A stretch of 48,689 nucleotides of DNA from Staphylococcus devriesei (GCF_002902625.1 NZ_PPRG01000059.1:1-48689), one strand, 5' to 3'; positions 21,279 through 29,954 are shown, counted from the stretch's first letter. The notes: generated from the letters alone by a model not told the origin. Translations and numbers: made by a program.

Positions 21279-22127
21279 TTATTTATGTTTGTTATCATCT
21301 TTATAAACGTAAAGTTTAAAATATTTACCTTCAGTTTTCATTTCTTTATAGAAATCGGCGATAATTTGAGCATTACTTTCTGCCCATTTAATATCTGTTG
21401 CATATTGATGTTCTCCTGGGTTCTTAGGATTCCATCTCATACTATATAATGTATTTTGGTCATTATGTGATAAGAAATGTTGATGTATAAAATCAGCTCC
21501 ACCTTTAATCGCTTTTTCAGGTGAATCCCAACCATGTTTTTTAGCGTATTCTGCACCAGTTTTAATTGGATCACTATCTAAAGCACCGACACCATAGAAG
21601 TTATAATATTTTTTACCGTCAATTTCTACGCCATTCGCAAGTTCACTTTTAACTGAACCAGTTTCTAATAATGCATGAGAAATTAAATATACTTCGTTAA
21701 CATGTTTTTCCTTCGCCGCTTCGATAAATGCATCAGTATGTTTCAACAACATAGGTCTATCAAATAACATACGTTTAATACGATTTTCATCAATACCTTG
21801 ATATTTTGATAAATCTAAAAATTGGTATTTTTGTTTGTCATTTTCAATGAATTTACTACTATCCATTGCTGATTTAATTTCACCAGCTGACGCATCTCGC
21901 CACGCTGTATTGTTTTTATTTGAGACTTGTTGACTTGTGTAGTTATCGATTTGTTTCTCAGCAGCTTTATTTAATGTAACATTTAAATGTTCTACACTTT
22001 CTTCTTCATCAACGTTCTTGAAAAATATTTGATCAGAAATCATTGAGAAAAAGACAAAACCCGCTACTACTAAAACAATAAGCAACCCTACTAAACTTAT
22101 AATAGAGCCCTTCTTGTGCTTTGTCAT
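21279..22127 (-). CDS. sagB: membrane-anchored N-acetylglucosaminidase SagB
   Basis: A peptidoglycan glucosaminidase of about 282 residues. One N-terminal transmembrane helix (SIISLVGLLIVLVVAGFVFF, about 8-27) anchors it with the catalytic domain outside. The C-terminal GH73-type domain contains SHALLETG, with the likely catalytic glutamate, and YYNFYGVGALDSDP. Length and anchor match S. aureus SagB, which trims glycan strands to their mature length. ATG at 22127 was chosen: AGAGGTG lies 5 bases upstream, whereas the GTG two codons earlier overlaps that site. Confidence 0.9.
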   Translation of the reverse strand: MTKHKKGSIISLVGLLIVLVVAGFVFFSMISDQIFFKNVDEEESVEHLNVTLNKAAEKQIDNYTSQQVSNKNNTAWRDASAGEIKSAMDSSKFIENDKQKYQFLDLSKYQGIDENRIKRMLFDRPMLLKHTDAFIEAAKEKHVNEVYLISHALLETGSVKSELANGVEIDGKKYYNFYGVGALDSDPIKTGAEYAKKHGWDSPEKAIKGGADFIHQHFLSHNDQNTLYSMRWNPKNPGEHQYATDIKWAESNAQIIADFYKEMKTEGKYFKLYVYKDDNKHK

Positions 22128-22271
22128 ATTCACACCTCTTAGGTCATTGTTGTAATCTTATTTAAAGTCTTTCATGATAATAAAGTTTAACATTATTAAT
22201 ACCTTTAAACAATTTTATAGTTACAATGTTACAAATTCATAAAATAAAAGTAATCAAATTGAAATTTTATA

Positions 22272-22310
22272 AAATAAAAAGTAATGAAACAAGATTAATT
22301 TCATTACTTT
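22272..22310 (-). terminator. terminator of the 74-residue hypothetical gene
   Basis: A 12-bp perfect stem (22278-22289 and 22299-22310), then TTTTTATTTTAT on the minus strand. Confidence 0.8.
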
Positions 22311-22336
22311 AAGACAAGCCTGTCAATTTTATATAA

Positions 22337-22561
22337 TTATTTGTTTTCATTGCGATAATCCATCATGATAAAGCTCGCTGCTTGTGATCTATTCTTATAA
22401 AAATATTGATTTAAATCAATTGTTCCTTCAATTTCGCCGTCACGGTACATCATTTCATTAGTAAAATTATTAATCATTACAAATTCTGAACGATCTCTAA
22501 TAATGTCCAACTCATCATTTCTTGCAAAGAAATGCTCAAGATTTAAATGTGCATAATCCAA
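22337..22561 (-). CDS. small hypothetical protein
   Basis: A 74-residue soluble, acidic protein (N-terminus LDYAHLNLEHFFARNDELD) that I do not recognise. It has no signal peptide and no membrane segment. The start is very probably TTG at 22561: GGGAGG sits 7 bases upstream, while the ATG that opens the longer frame (22576) lies directly against that site (ATGGGAGG). It has its own terminator and lies divergent from sigS. Conserved position in staphylococci is plausible but was not checked. Confidence 0.65.
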   Translation of the reverse strand: MDYAHLNLEHFFARNDELDIIRDRSEFVMINNFTNEMMYRDGEIEGTIDLNQYFYKNRSQAASFIMMDYRNENK

Positions 22562-22825
22562 CGCTATACCTCCCATATTTTAAATTGGCCTAAAGCCTAT
22601 ACCTTCAATTAATTTACCAATGTTAGGTACAATTCTATATAAATGTCGAATCACGTTCAAACAAACGAATTTAGACAAATTTCCACTAATATTAGCTATT
22701 CTATGTTTACTATTTAACATCTATTTTTTAAATTACGCAAATGATATTTCATTGTTTTTATTTTAGTATCTGCTTATCCGGAAAATTTAATTTATGTACA
22801 TGAATAAGGAGAATTAAAATTAGCA

Positions 22826-23302
22826 TTGAATTTTGAAGAAATATATCTTAAATATCATAAAATTATTCACTATTTGTTAAAACAATATCACATCAAGTAT
22901 AATTATGATGAATTTTACCAATTATTATTAATTAAATTATGGCATTTATCTGTGTTATATCACCCCAATTCACACATAACAATGGCTTCCTTTTTATATA
23001 CTCGATTAAAATTTTATCTTATTGACCTTTTCCGAAAAGAAAATATAAATCTTGAAACATCTCCTATAGATAATCAGATAATGTCCACTTTACCTATCTC
23101 TACAGTTGATAACTATGCATGTTATTTGAACGATATTAAATTATTTCTTAAGCCTAGTGAATATATGTGGCTTCATTATTACATTCAAGGCTATAAGCAA
23201 TATGAAATAGCCCAATATATGCATGTATCTATTTCAATGATAAAAAAATATAAAACAAATGCTCTTATGAAACTTCGTGACTACTATCATGAAGGTGTAT
23301 AG
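22826..23302 (+). CDS. sigS: ECF-type RNA polymerase sigma factor SigS
   Basis: A 158-residue group 4 sigma factor with region 2 (YNYDEFYQLLLIKLWHL...FLYTRLKFYLIDLFRKEN, about 26-75) and region 4 with a helix-turn-helix (GYKQYEIAQYMHVSISMIKK, about 124-143). The N-terminus aligns with remembered S. aureus SigS (KHHKIIHHLLKKY versus LKYHKIIHYLLKQY). SigS responds to cell-wall and DNA stress there. The start must be TTG at 22826; the only AAGGAG is 14 bases upstream, so initiation should be weak. No anti-sigma gene is evident. The next gene follows with a 1-base gap. Confidence 0.88.
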   Translation: MNFEEIYLKYHKIIHYLLKQYHIKYNYDEFYQLLLIKLWHLSVLYHPNSHITMASFLYTRLKFYLIDLFRKENINLETSPIDNQIMSTLPISTVDNYACYLNDIKLFLKPSEYMWLHYYIQGYKQYEIAQYMHVSISMIKKYKTNALMKLRDYYHEGV

Positions 23303-23303
23303 T

Positions 23304-23750
23304 ATGTTACCTCATAATTCCTATAATTTATTATATCTCCAATCTTTAAAAAGCAGTTCGTTTAAGACCAAATGTTGCTTTACTGCTTATGACATGGTTC
23401 TACCTTTTTCTATAAAAAAGGTACTTACCTATTACTTGGAGCAACATAATAAATCTTACTTACAACAAGTAAAATTAGCGAAACGTTTGCTCACAATTAA
23501 TAAATTAGTACCTTTGTATATTTCTGAAAAAGTTGTGTTATTCCCTATTAAACATCGACGTGCTCCCCTACAAGTTTATATTAATGCCCTCACTGTAATA
23601 GGTTTAAACTCACATAAAGATGGAACGCTTGTTACTTTTGAAAATAATTTATCGTTTTATGTGACTGAGCCTTATACATTAGTATATAAGAAATGGCAAG
23701 AATGCATACTATTAATGCATTTAGTCCGAAAAACTACTATGATTTATTAA
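23304..23750 (+). CDS. ComK-like protein encoded with sigS
   Basis: A 148-residue protein with ComK-family features: the core LVPLYISEKVVLFPIKHRRAPLQVYIN resembles the ComK segment around its 'fPT' strand, and TLVTFENNLSFYV follows. ATG at 23304 lies 1 base after the sigS stop, with AAGGTG six bases upstream inside sigS, so translation is coupled. In S. aureus the gene adjacent to sigS has been called ecfX and suspected to modulate SigS; ComK paralogues there regulate competence. Whether this one binds DNA or SigS is open. Its end overlaps the end of the convergent gene by 14 bases. Confidence 0.7.
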   Translation: MLPHNSYNLLYLQSLKSSSFKTKCCFTAYDMVLPFSIKKVLTYYLEQHNKSYLQQVKLAKRLLTINKLVPLYISEKVVLFPIKHRRAPLQVYINALTVIGLNSHKDGTLVTFENNLSFYVTEPYTLVYKKWQECILLMHLVRKTTMIY

Positions 23751-24195
23751 ATTTATACTCGAGTAGCTTTTTAGTAAATAATGCGGTTACCGATTTGATG
23801 AGTAGTAGACTTACTAAAGCTAGGAGTATTGAACCAATTAAAATTAAAATTACATCAATGACTGCAATCGATACTTGTGGATTTATAAAGTAATGAATAG
23901 CTGTCAGACTTGTAATAAAACCTGCGAGAAACATTCCCATTAAACATGCATAAATAAGTACCATACCTATTAACAAAATAAGTAAAGATGTACTAGATAC
24001 ATTCTTTTCTTTAAAAATATTTTCTTTTAAAAAGTTGTTGGCAAATTGAATAGGTTTGTTGAATTTCTTAGTTTTATCTTCTACATGATTAGATTGGCTA
24101 TACTCGTATATTTTATCTTGTAGTAGTTCCTTTTCTTTCTTGTTTAAAAACCACAATTGTTTTTTTACTTTTTGTTCAAATGATGCTTGTTTCAT
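23737..24195 (-). CDS. HAAS/DUF1700-like membrane protein
   Basis: A 152-residue protein. The soluble N-terminal part (FLNKKEKELLQDKIYEYSQ) resembles the HAAS/DUF1700 helical domain often linked to PadR-type signalling. At least two hydrophobic segments follow (SLLILLIGMVLIYACLMGMFLAGF and VIDVILILIGSILLALVSLLLI). Function unknown. No PadR partner is next to it. It converges on and overlaps the 3' end of the ComK-like gene by 14 bases, with no terminator between them. Confidence 0.65.
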   Translation of the reverse strand: MKQASFEQKVKKQLWFLNKKEKELLQDKIYEYSQSNHVEDKTKKFNKPIQFANNFLKENIFKEKNVSSTSLLILLIGMVLIYACLMGMFLAGFITSLTAIHYFINPQVSIAVIDVILILIGSILLALVSLLLIKSVTALFTKKLLEYKFNKS

Positions 24196-24286
24196 ACTGT
24201 GTTGTCTCTCCTTTTTCTCTCTTAAAGTAAATCTTAACGAGAATTGTTAACAGAAACAAGCGTTTAAAGTTTATATTTTCCCAAAT

Positions 24287-24358
24287 AAAAACTCCGTGAA
24301 AGGAGCAGCGATAGTGAAGCATTACATGATGTATGCTTCAAACCGTCTCTTCACGGAG
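24287..24358 (-). terminator. long two-tier terminator after transaldolase
   Basis: An outer 9-bp stem (24292-24300 and 24350-24358) encloses a second 7-bp hairpin (24316-24322 and 24333-24339). TTTTTATTT follows on the minus strand. It is larger than needed for a simple terminator. Confidence 0.75.
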
Positions 24359-24372
24359 ATTAATTATAAATT

Positions 24373-25092
24373 TTATAGAATTGATAAACCTGAACTTTGG
24401 ATATCTTTAGCGAAACCTTGAACAGTGTCTACAGACAATTCATTGATATCGCGTCCTAAGTTGTTATTTACTTTTTTAACAACATCGGCTGGACATGTAA
24501 TAATGTCGGCGCCAATTTCATCTGCTTGAATAACATTGAATAATTCACGACAACTTGCCCATAATAATTTCACGCCATCTTTACTGTGTGCCACTTCAAC
24601 AGATTCTTTCATTAATGGTAGTGGATCTACGCCAGTGTCAGCTATACGCCCAGCAAATACAGAAATATATGTTGGTACGCCTGCAGTAACTGCTTCAGTA
24701 ATTTCTTTTACTTGTTCAATTGTATATACAGCAGTAACGTTTAAACGTACATTATCAGCTGATAATTTTTTAATTAATGAGATTGTTGATTCGCCTTTTG
24801 AGTTTACTACAGGAATTTTAACAAATACGTTATCGCCATATTGTTTTAAGATTTCTGCTTCTTTCTCCATTGTTTCTAAATCATCTGAGAAGACTTCAAA
24901 TGAAATTGAGGCATCTGGGATTTCACGAACCGCTTCTTCAGCAAATGCTTTATAGTCAGTAACTCCTGCTTTAGCCATTAAACTAGGATTAGTTGTGAAA
25001 CCATCGACCTCTTTATTTTTATAAGCTGATTTCATTTGTTCAATATCAGCGCCATCTGCAAATACTTCTACTTTAAGATTACCTTTAGCCAT
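24373..25092 (-). CDS. tal: transaldolase (small TalC/FSA-type fold)
   Basis: A 239-residue class I aldolase of the transaldolase/fructose-6-phosphate aldolase fold. The Schiff-base lysine is K92 in VFVKIPVVN, and GFTTNPSLMAKAG (about 31-43) and YISVFAGRIADTG are family signatures. It moves dihydroxyacetone units between sugar phosphates in the non-oxidative pentose phosphate pathway; short family members can instead act as FSA, so the activity is inferred. A strong AGGAGG precedes the ATG. Monocistronic. Confidence 0.9.
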   Translation of the reverse strand: MAKGNLKVEVFADGADIEQMKSAYKNKEVDGFTTNPSLMAKAGVTDYKAFAEEAVREIPDASISFEVFSDDLETMEKEAEILKQYGDNVFVKIPVVNSKGESTISLIKKLSADNVRLNVTAVYTIEQVKEITEAVTAGVPTYISVFAGRIADTGVDPLPLMKESVEVAHSKDGVKLLWASCRELFNVIQADEIGADIITCPADVVKKVNNNLGRDINELSVDTVQGFAKDIQSSGLSIL

Positions 25093-25365
25093 ATTTATTT
25101 CCTCCTGTATGTCATTTTACGAATATAGTCAAATTCCACCACAATGGAATTAAATTGCTATGTATATTATCCTATCTCACATGATGTAATTACTATTCCG
25201 TATAAATTAAACATTTATAATTTATTTATATCATTCTTAAAGACTGTTAGCGAATGTTTTGCACTTTTGATTATGAATTCCTATTAAAAGAAACTTTAAT
25301 GCCACTATTATATCTTTCTATAAATATGGTAATATTGTTTAATGATATCGAGTAGGAGGATATAT

Positions 25366-25674
25366 ATGACGAAATCGAAAAAGTACTTCATTATATCAGT
25401 AGTGTTATTAATCATTAGTTTTTATTTTAATACATTTAATCCATTGTTAAGTCAACAAATCACATCTATTAAGTATTTGTTAATAGCTTGTAGTATCGTA
25501 AATGTTATTATTTTAGTTGCTGCAATTATATTTTCAGATAAAGCGATTAAACATTTAGGCAAACAACAACGTGGTTGGCTTAGAATTTGTAGCAAACTAT
25601 TACCTTTTATCATTCTTTTAGTGATTTTATTCCATATTTATGCTTCTATTAGCACATTTGGCATTTTATCATAA
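25366..25674 (+). CDS. small three-helix membrane protein upstream of crcB
   Basis: A 102-residue protein with three hydrophobic segments (about 6-24, 34-56 and 78-98) and a basic loop containing KHLGKQQRGWLRI. I do not recognise a named family. ATG at 25366 has AGGAGG 6 bases upstream. It lies 47 bases before crcB1 on the same strand with no terminator between, so co-transcription with the fluoride channel genes is likely; a role in fluoride export is only a guess from position. Confidence 0.75.
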   Translation: MTKSKKYFIISVVLLIISFYFNTFNPLLSQQITSIKYLLIACSIVNVIILVAAIIFSDKAIKHLGKQQRGWLRICSKLLPFIILLVILFHIYASISTFGILS

Positions 25675-25721
25675 TTTATGGTAAATACTATTTCGCAATA
25701 TTGAGTATAGGTGGTAAACAA

Positions 25722-26084
25722 ATGCAATACGTTTTTATTTTTATAGGTGGTATGGTTGGCGCATTACTCAGATATTTAATATCTACGCTTAATTACACCT
25801 CTTCCTTACCTATTGGCACGCTTATCGCTAATGTAATAGGTGCCTTTTTAATGGGTTACCTTTCCACTGTTGCTATTCAATTATTTCAAAAATATCCTTT
25901 GATAAAAAAAGGGATGACAACTGGGCTAATGGGGGCGCTTACCACATTTTCAACATTCCAATTTGAACTTGTGAAAATGTTCCATCATGAATCGTTTAGT
26001 TCATTGCTAATATACGGACTAACGAGCTATATCGCCGGTATAATAATGTGTTGGTTCGGTGTTAAATTAGGAGGACGTAGGTGA
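25722..26084 (+). CDS. crcB1: fluoride channel subunit CrcB1 (Fluc)
   Basis: A 120-residue, four-helix Fluc/CrcB protein. GGMVGALLRYLIS at the N-terminus, GTLIANVIGAFLMG and GLMGALTTFSTFQFE carry the conserved glycine, asparagine and phenylalanine positions of the fluoride pathway. Fluc channels dimerise antiparallel and let F- leave the cytoplasm. ATG at 25722 follows GGTGG by 7 bases. Its stop overlaps the crcB2 start, so the two subunits are made together, probably as a heterodimer. Confidence 0.93.
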   Translation: MQYVFIFIGGMVGALLRYLISTLNYTSSLPIGTLIANVIGAFLMGYLSTVAIQLFQKYPLIKKGMTTGLMGALTTFSTFQFELVKMFHHESFSSLLIYGLTSYIAGIIMCWFGVKLGGRR

Positions 26085-26440
26085 TGATTAACGGTTTACT
26101 AGTTATGCTAGGTGGCGGTTTAGGCGCAGTAGTAAGAGGATGGCTATCTGACTATATTAAGAAGAAATGGTCTTCAAGTTTTCCTATTGCAACGTTAATA
26201 GTGAACGTGTGTGGCAGTTTCTTAATTGGTTTAGTATTTAGTATGACACTGCACTATCAATGGTTTGGCATGTTTATTGTAACGGAGTTTTTAGGTGGAT
26301 TAACTACCTTCTCCACAATGTCTTATGAACTTGTCCAAATGTTGACCTCGAAAATTAGTTTATTGCGCTTTATAAGCTATACATTACTACAATTTATTGT
26401 AGGCTTTATCGCCTGCTATATAGGATATACAATTAATTAA
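26084..26440 (+). CDS. crcB2: fluoride channel subunit CrcB2 (Fluc)
   Basis: A 118-residue Fluc protein with GGGLGAVVRGWLSDY, ATLIVNVCGSFLIG and FLGGLTTFSTMSYE. Together with CrcB1 it forms the paired, oppositely oriented arrangement seen where the two subunits are encoded separately. The ATG overlaps the crcB1 stop (TGATG); a GTG one codon earlier is possible. No fluoride riboswitch core was recognised upstream of the three-gene unit. Confidence 0.93.
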   Translation: MINGLLVMLGGGLGAVVRGWLSDYIKKKWSSSFPIATLIVNVCGSFLIGLVFSMTLHYQWFGMFIVTEFLGGLTTFSTMSYELVQMLTSKISLLRFISYTLLQFIVGFIACYIGYTIN

Positions 26441-26487
26441 ACACTTCATAATTAACGCTATTATCATCGCTAATTATGAAGTGTTTC
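26441..26487. terminator. bidirectional terminator between crcB2 and aldo/keto reductase
   Basis: A 14-bp perfect stem (26441-26454 and 26471-26484) followed by TTT on the plus strand; convergent genes lie on each side. Confidence 0.8.
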
Positions 26488-26494
26488 CATTTAC

Positions 26495-27331
26495 TTATTT
26501 ACCTTCAAATGTATTTGGATCTGGTCCCACTCGTTTATCCTTATTTAAATCATCAATTTTCTTCATTTGTTCCTCAGATAATTCGAAATTAAAGACATTG
26601 ATGTTTTCTTCTATTCTACTAGGTGTAACTGATTTAGGAATTACGATGACGCCATGCTGAATATTCCAACGTACAATTACTTGCGCTGTAGAAACATTCA
26701 GTTCATCTGCCACTTCTTTTAATGTCTCATCGTTCAGAATTTGAGCATTCATAAATGGCGACCATGATTCCATATAAATGTTTTGTACTTCTAAATATTT
26801 TCGAAGTTCTTTTTGTATAAAGTAAGGGTGAAATTCAACTTGATTAATAACTGGTTTAATAGAGACTTGGGCGAGTAAAGCTTCAAAATGCTCAGCATTA
26901 AAATTACTTACACCAATATTCTTCACTTTATTATCTTTATATAAATCTTCCATGCCTTTCCACGTATCTACCATAAGAGCTTCATTAGTCCCAGGCCAAT
27001 GTACTAAATATAAATCTAAATACTCTAAACCTAATTTTTTAATACTTGTTTCATACGCTTGCGCCACGTTCTCACGACCAAAGTCTTCAAAATACAATTT
27101 AGAAGTGATAAATAAATCTTCACGGTTTAAACCAGTAGACTCAAGACCTTCTTTAATACCTAGCCCTACTTGTTCTTCATTACCATATACTTTAGCCGTA
27201 TCAATACTACGATATCCCGCTTCAATGGCATGCTTTACTGCTTCTTTACATTCTTCATTATTTGCAACTCTAAATGTACCTAGGCCCACCTTAGGCATTT
27301 TATGCCCATTATAAAATTCAATTGTCTCCAT
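26495..27331 (-). CDS. aldo/keto reductase
   Basis: A 278-residue NADPH-dependent aldo/keto reductase. The tetrad is visible: the aspartate and tyrosine in DTAKVYGNE, the lysine in FITSKLYF, and the histidine in YLVHWPG. The C-terminal cofactor loop is VIPKSVTPSRIEEN. It reduces carbonyl compounds such as methylglyoxal or glyoxal in related bacteria; the substrate is not readable. The ATG at 27331 has GAGGAG 8 bases upstream; the in-frame GTG three codons earlier overlaps that site. Confidence 0.92.
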   Translation of the reverse strand: METIEFYNGHKMPKVGLGTFRVANNEECKEAVKHAIEAGYRSIDTAKVYGNEEQVGLGIKEGLESTGLNREDLFITSKLYFEDFGRENVAQAYETSIKKLGLEYLDLYLVHWPGTNEALMVDTWKGMEDLYKDNKVKNIGVSNFNAEHFEALLAQVSIKPVINQVEFHPYFIQKELRKYLEVQNIYMESWSPFMNAQILNDETLKEVADELNVSTAQVIVRWNIQHGVIVIPKSVTPSRIEENINVFNFELSEEQMKKIDDLNKDKRVGPDPNTFEGK

Positions 27332-27410
27332 AATATTCACTCCTCTTCTTATATTAATATAATTCCATATTCCCTAAATATTATTATGTAAAAACGTTTT
27401 CTGCATAAGA

Positions 27411-27449
27411 AAAGGCTAAAGATAATTCTAATCATAATTATCTTTAGCC
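27411..27449 (-). terminator. terminator of the coiled-coil membrane protein gene
   Basis: A 14-bp perfect stem (27414-27427 and 27436-27449), then TTTTC on the minus strand. Confidence 0.8.
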
Positions 27450-27481
27450 TATCATATGAAACTTTATGGTGTAAGTATTAT

Positions 27482-28390
27482 TTAATTAAATGTTTCGATT
27501 TTATCCATTACATCTTGTAGTTCATCTACATTATATTGAATACGTCCGTGGAAGACGAACTTATTAAAGAACTCATCTAACTGTTCAGGACCAACTAACA
27601 CTTTGACACTTGAGCTTTGTGCATAGTTTGAAATAGTGACATCGCCATCATATTTAGGATTGAAATATAAAATAGATGTTGGTGTGTATTTAGCACCTAA
27701 TTGTGTTTGTAAATCTGTCGCTAACTTTTCAATTGCTGCTAGTTGGTCAGAGTAATTTACAAATGATAATGAGTGCTTATCGTCGTTTTGATCTAGCACT
27801 ATTGTTTGTGGAGAAGTAGCATCTAAATCTAACGTACTAAATACTTGCTCCATTAAAGGTAGCTCTTGGAATTGGTTACCGCTAATACCATTATAAACGT
27901 GTCCTTTTAAAAGTTGAGAATCAATAATGTAAAGTCCTGTACGTGTTAATACAAGGTGACTAATACGTTGAACATCGTTAAATTCATTACTTGGTAGGAA
28001 GATGTTCGCCATAATATGCATGTCTTCACGTCTGATACGTTTCTCGTTAACTAAGCGATCGCGTATACTAATTAAACGCATATCAGTAATATATTCACTT
28101 TTATTTTTAGAGAATACTTTAAGTGCATCGATTTCACGGTTTTTACCACTTACTGTTGCATCGAAATCTTCTTTTTGTTTCGTCACTTGTTTTTTATTCT
28201 CAATGCGTTCTTTTTCAAGAGCTTCTTCGTGAGAGGCTCTCATTTCTTTTTCTTTATGCTCATATTCTTCTTTTGTTTTTTGCTGAATATTATTTTTAGT
28301 TTTCAAAGCAACTAAGAATAATATTAGGCAGATAATAGCAATTACTATTGCTACAATTAAACCAATTTCAACTGGTCCAAATGAATTCAT
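27482..28390 (-). CDS. membrane-anchored coiled-coil protein with NERD-like domain
   Basis: A 302-residue protein. Residues 8-28 form a transmembrane helix (VEIGLIVAIVIAIICLILFLV); about 33-90 is a highly charged coiled coil (KEEYEHKEKEMRASHEEALE and beyond). The rest is a globular domain resembling the nuclease-related NERD fold (VQRISHLVLTRTGLYIIDSQLLKG), so the domain faces the cytoplasm if topology is N-out. No clear nuclease catalytic set was confirmed. The layout loosely recalls RmuC/YukC-type scaffolds, but I would not name it. It is followed by its own terminator. Confidence 0.65.
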   Translation of the reverse strand: MNSFGPVEIGLIVAIVIAIICLILFLVALKTKNNIQQKTKEEYEHKEKEMRASHEEALEKERIENKKQVTKQKEDFDATVSGKNREIDALKVFSKNKSEYITDMRLISIRDRLVNEKRIRREDMHIMANIFLPSNEFNDVQRISHLVLTRTGLYIIDSQLLKGHVYNGISGNQFQELPLMEQVFSTLDLDATSPQTIVLDQNDDKHSLSFVNYSDQLAAIEKLATDLQTQLGAKYTPTSILYFNPKYDGDVTISNYAQSSSVKVLVGPEQLDEFFNKFVFHGRIQYNVDELQDVMDKIETFN

Positions 28391-28487
28391 TAAAACAACG
28401 CTCCTTTTAAACTGTCAGTTACGTTCATTATAATAGAAAACATCTATAATTTCGACAATTAGCACATCCAATTGCTTAAAGCGTTAA

Positions 28488-29684
28488 TTAACCTTGCACT
28501 GCATCTTTAAGTACATTAACTTTATCTAATTTCTCCCATGGTAATAACACATCGGTACGACCAAAATGACCATAAGCCGCAGTTTGTTTGTAGATTGGGT
28601 GTTTTAAATCTAACATTTTAATAATTCCTGCTGGTCGTAAATCAAAGTTTGCTCTAACTGCTTCTACGAGCTGTGCTTCTGTAACTTTACCAGTGTTAAA
28701 TGTATCAATCGCTATTGAAACAGGTTCAGCTACGCCGATTGCATAAGCTAATTGTACTTCACACTGATCAGCTAACCCGGCTGCTACAATATTCTTCGCT
28801 ACATAGCGTGCTGCATATGCTGCTGAGCGGTCAACTTTAGTTGGATCTTTACCACTGAAACAACCACCGCCATGACGTGCATAACCACCATATGTATCTA
28901 CGATGATTTTACGTCCAGTTAAACCAGCATCACCTTGTGGCCCGCCAATTACGAAACGACCTGTTGGATTAATAAAGAATTTAGTATCTTCATCAATAAG
29001 TCCTTCTGGAACTGTAGGATAAATAACATGTTCTTTAATATCGCTTTGAATTTGTTCTAATTCAATATCGTCTGCGTGTTGAGATGATACGACGATAGTG
29101 TCAATACGTTTTGGTTTGTCATTTTCATCATATTCCACCGTTACTTGGACTTTACCATCTGGGCGTAAATATTTTAAAATGCCATCTTTACGCACGTCTG
29201 ATAAGCGTTTAGCAAGTTGATGTGATAAGAAAATTGGTAAAGGCATATATGTTTCTGTTTCGTTAGTCGCATAACCAAACATTAAACCTTGGTCTCCTGC
29301 ACCAGTTGCTTCAATTTCTTCTTCTGAAATATCATTTCTATATTCGTATGCTTTGTCTACCCCTTGAGCGATGTCAGGAGATTGCTCATCAATTGCTGTT
29401 AGTACAGCCATAGTTTGATAATCGTAACCATATTTAGCACGTGTATAACCAATGTTTTTAATTGTTTCGCGTACAACTTTAGGAATATCCACATATGTAG
29501 AAGTTGAAATTTCCCCTGAAATTAAAGCCATGCCAGTTGTTACTGTAGTTTCACAAGCAACACGAGCATTTGGGTCATCCTTTAAGATTTCATCTAAAAT
29601 AGCATCAGAGACTTGGTCAGCAATTTTGTCCGGGTGGCCTTCTGTAACTGATTCTGAAGTAAATAAACGTTTATTATAAGTCAT
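28488..29684 (-). CDS. metK: S-adenosylmethionine synthetase
   Basis: A 398-residue methionine adenosyltransferase. Signatures present: [16 protein letters not shown] at the N-terminus, [13 protein letters not shown] near 118-130, and the glycine-rich [17 protein letters not shown] near 258-273. It makes SAM from ATP and methionine. An AAGGAG precedes the ATG. It is preceded by a SAM-I riboswitch and terminator, so product feedback is built in. Divergent from pckA, as in S. aureus. Confidence 0.97.
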   Translation of the reverse strand: MTYNKRLFTSESVTEGHPDKIADQVSDAILDEILKDDPNARVACETTVTTGMALISGEISTSTYVDIPKVVRETIKNIGYTRAKYGYDYQTMAVLTAIDEQSPDIAQGVDKAYEYRNDISEEEIEATGAGDQGLMFGYATNETETYMPLPIFLSHQLAKRLSDVRKDGILKYLRPDGKVQVTVEYDENDKPKRIDTIVVSSQHADDIELEQIQSDIKEHVIYPTVPEGLIDEDTKFFINPTGRFVIGGPQGDAGLTGRKIIVDTYGGYARHGGGCFSGKDPTKVDRSAAYAARYVAKNIVAAGLADQCEVQLAYAIGVAEPVSIAIDTFNTGKVTEAQLVEAVRANFDLRPAGIIKMLDLKHPIYKQTAAYGHFGRTDVLLPWEKLDKVNVLKDAVQG

Positions 29685-29736
29685 GATTGGCTCCTTTTTT
29701 CTTGTATTTACGAAAATTCTCTTTAAAATGATGAGC

Positions 29737-29782
29737 TAAAAAAATAAAAAAGCCTTCTTCACTAATAAGATAGAGAGAAGGC
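29737..29782 (-). terminator. expression-platform terminator of the SAM-I riboswitch
   Basis: A stem with arms 29752-29758 and 29776-29782 followed by TTTTTTATTTTTTT on the minus strand, between the aptamer and metK. Confidence 0.88.
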
Positions 29783-29799
29783 TCAGATACGTCCATTCG

Positions 29800-29910
29800 C
29801 TCTTATCGTTCAGACCATATTTGTCTGCAAACGGTTTGGCACCTTTCTTTAATAAAAAGAGGTTGCTGGGTTTCATTGGGTCCATGTCCCTCCACCACTC
29901 AGGATAAGAG
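29800..29910 (-). promoter_or_regulatory. SAM-I (S-box) riboswitch of metK
   Basis: The minus strand reads CTCTTATCCTGAGTGGTGGA, then GGGACATGGACCC, GAAACCCAGCAACC, AAAGGTGCCAAA, GCAGACAAATATGGTCTG, closing with CGATAAGAG: the complete P1-P4 signature of the S-box. High SAM should stabilise the aptamer and allow the downstream terminator to form. Confidence 0.97.
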
Positions 29911-29925
29911 AATCCGCTAAGAACT

Positions 29926-29954
29926 ATACTACCGAATTCACTTATCAATGTCAA
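29926..29954 (-). promoter_or_regulatory. sigma-A promoter of metK
   Basis: Minus strand: -35 TTGACA (29954-29949), 17-nt spacer, -10 TAGTAT (29931-29926). The start falls about 10 bases before riboswitch P1. Confidence 0.75.

Noticed and set aside
24536..24955. 139-codon plus-strand ORF opposite transaldolase
   Set aside because: Antisense shadow of a conserved gene, no ribosome site.
25093..25365. fluoride riboswitch upstream of the crcB unit
   Set aside because: The conserved crcB-motif core was not found between transaldolase and the membrane-protein gene.
27386..27402. cre-like AAAACGTTTTCT before the aldo/keto reductase
   Set aside because: Two mismatches at defined consensus positions on either strand; too weak to call.
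29736..29954. 72-codon minus-strand ORF upstream of metK
   Set aside because: It lies across the SAM-I riboswitch and its terminator; the reading frame is incidental.
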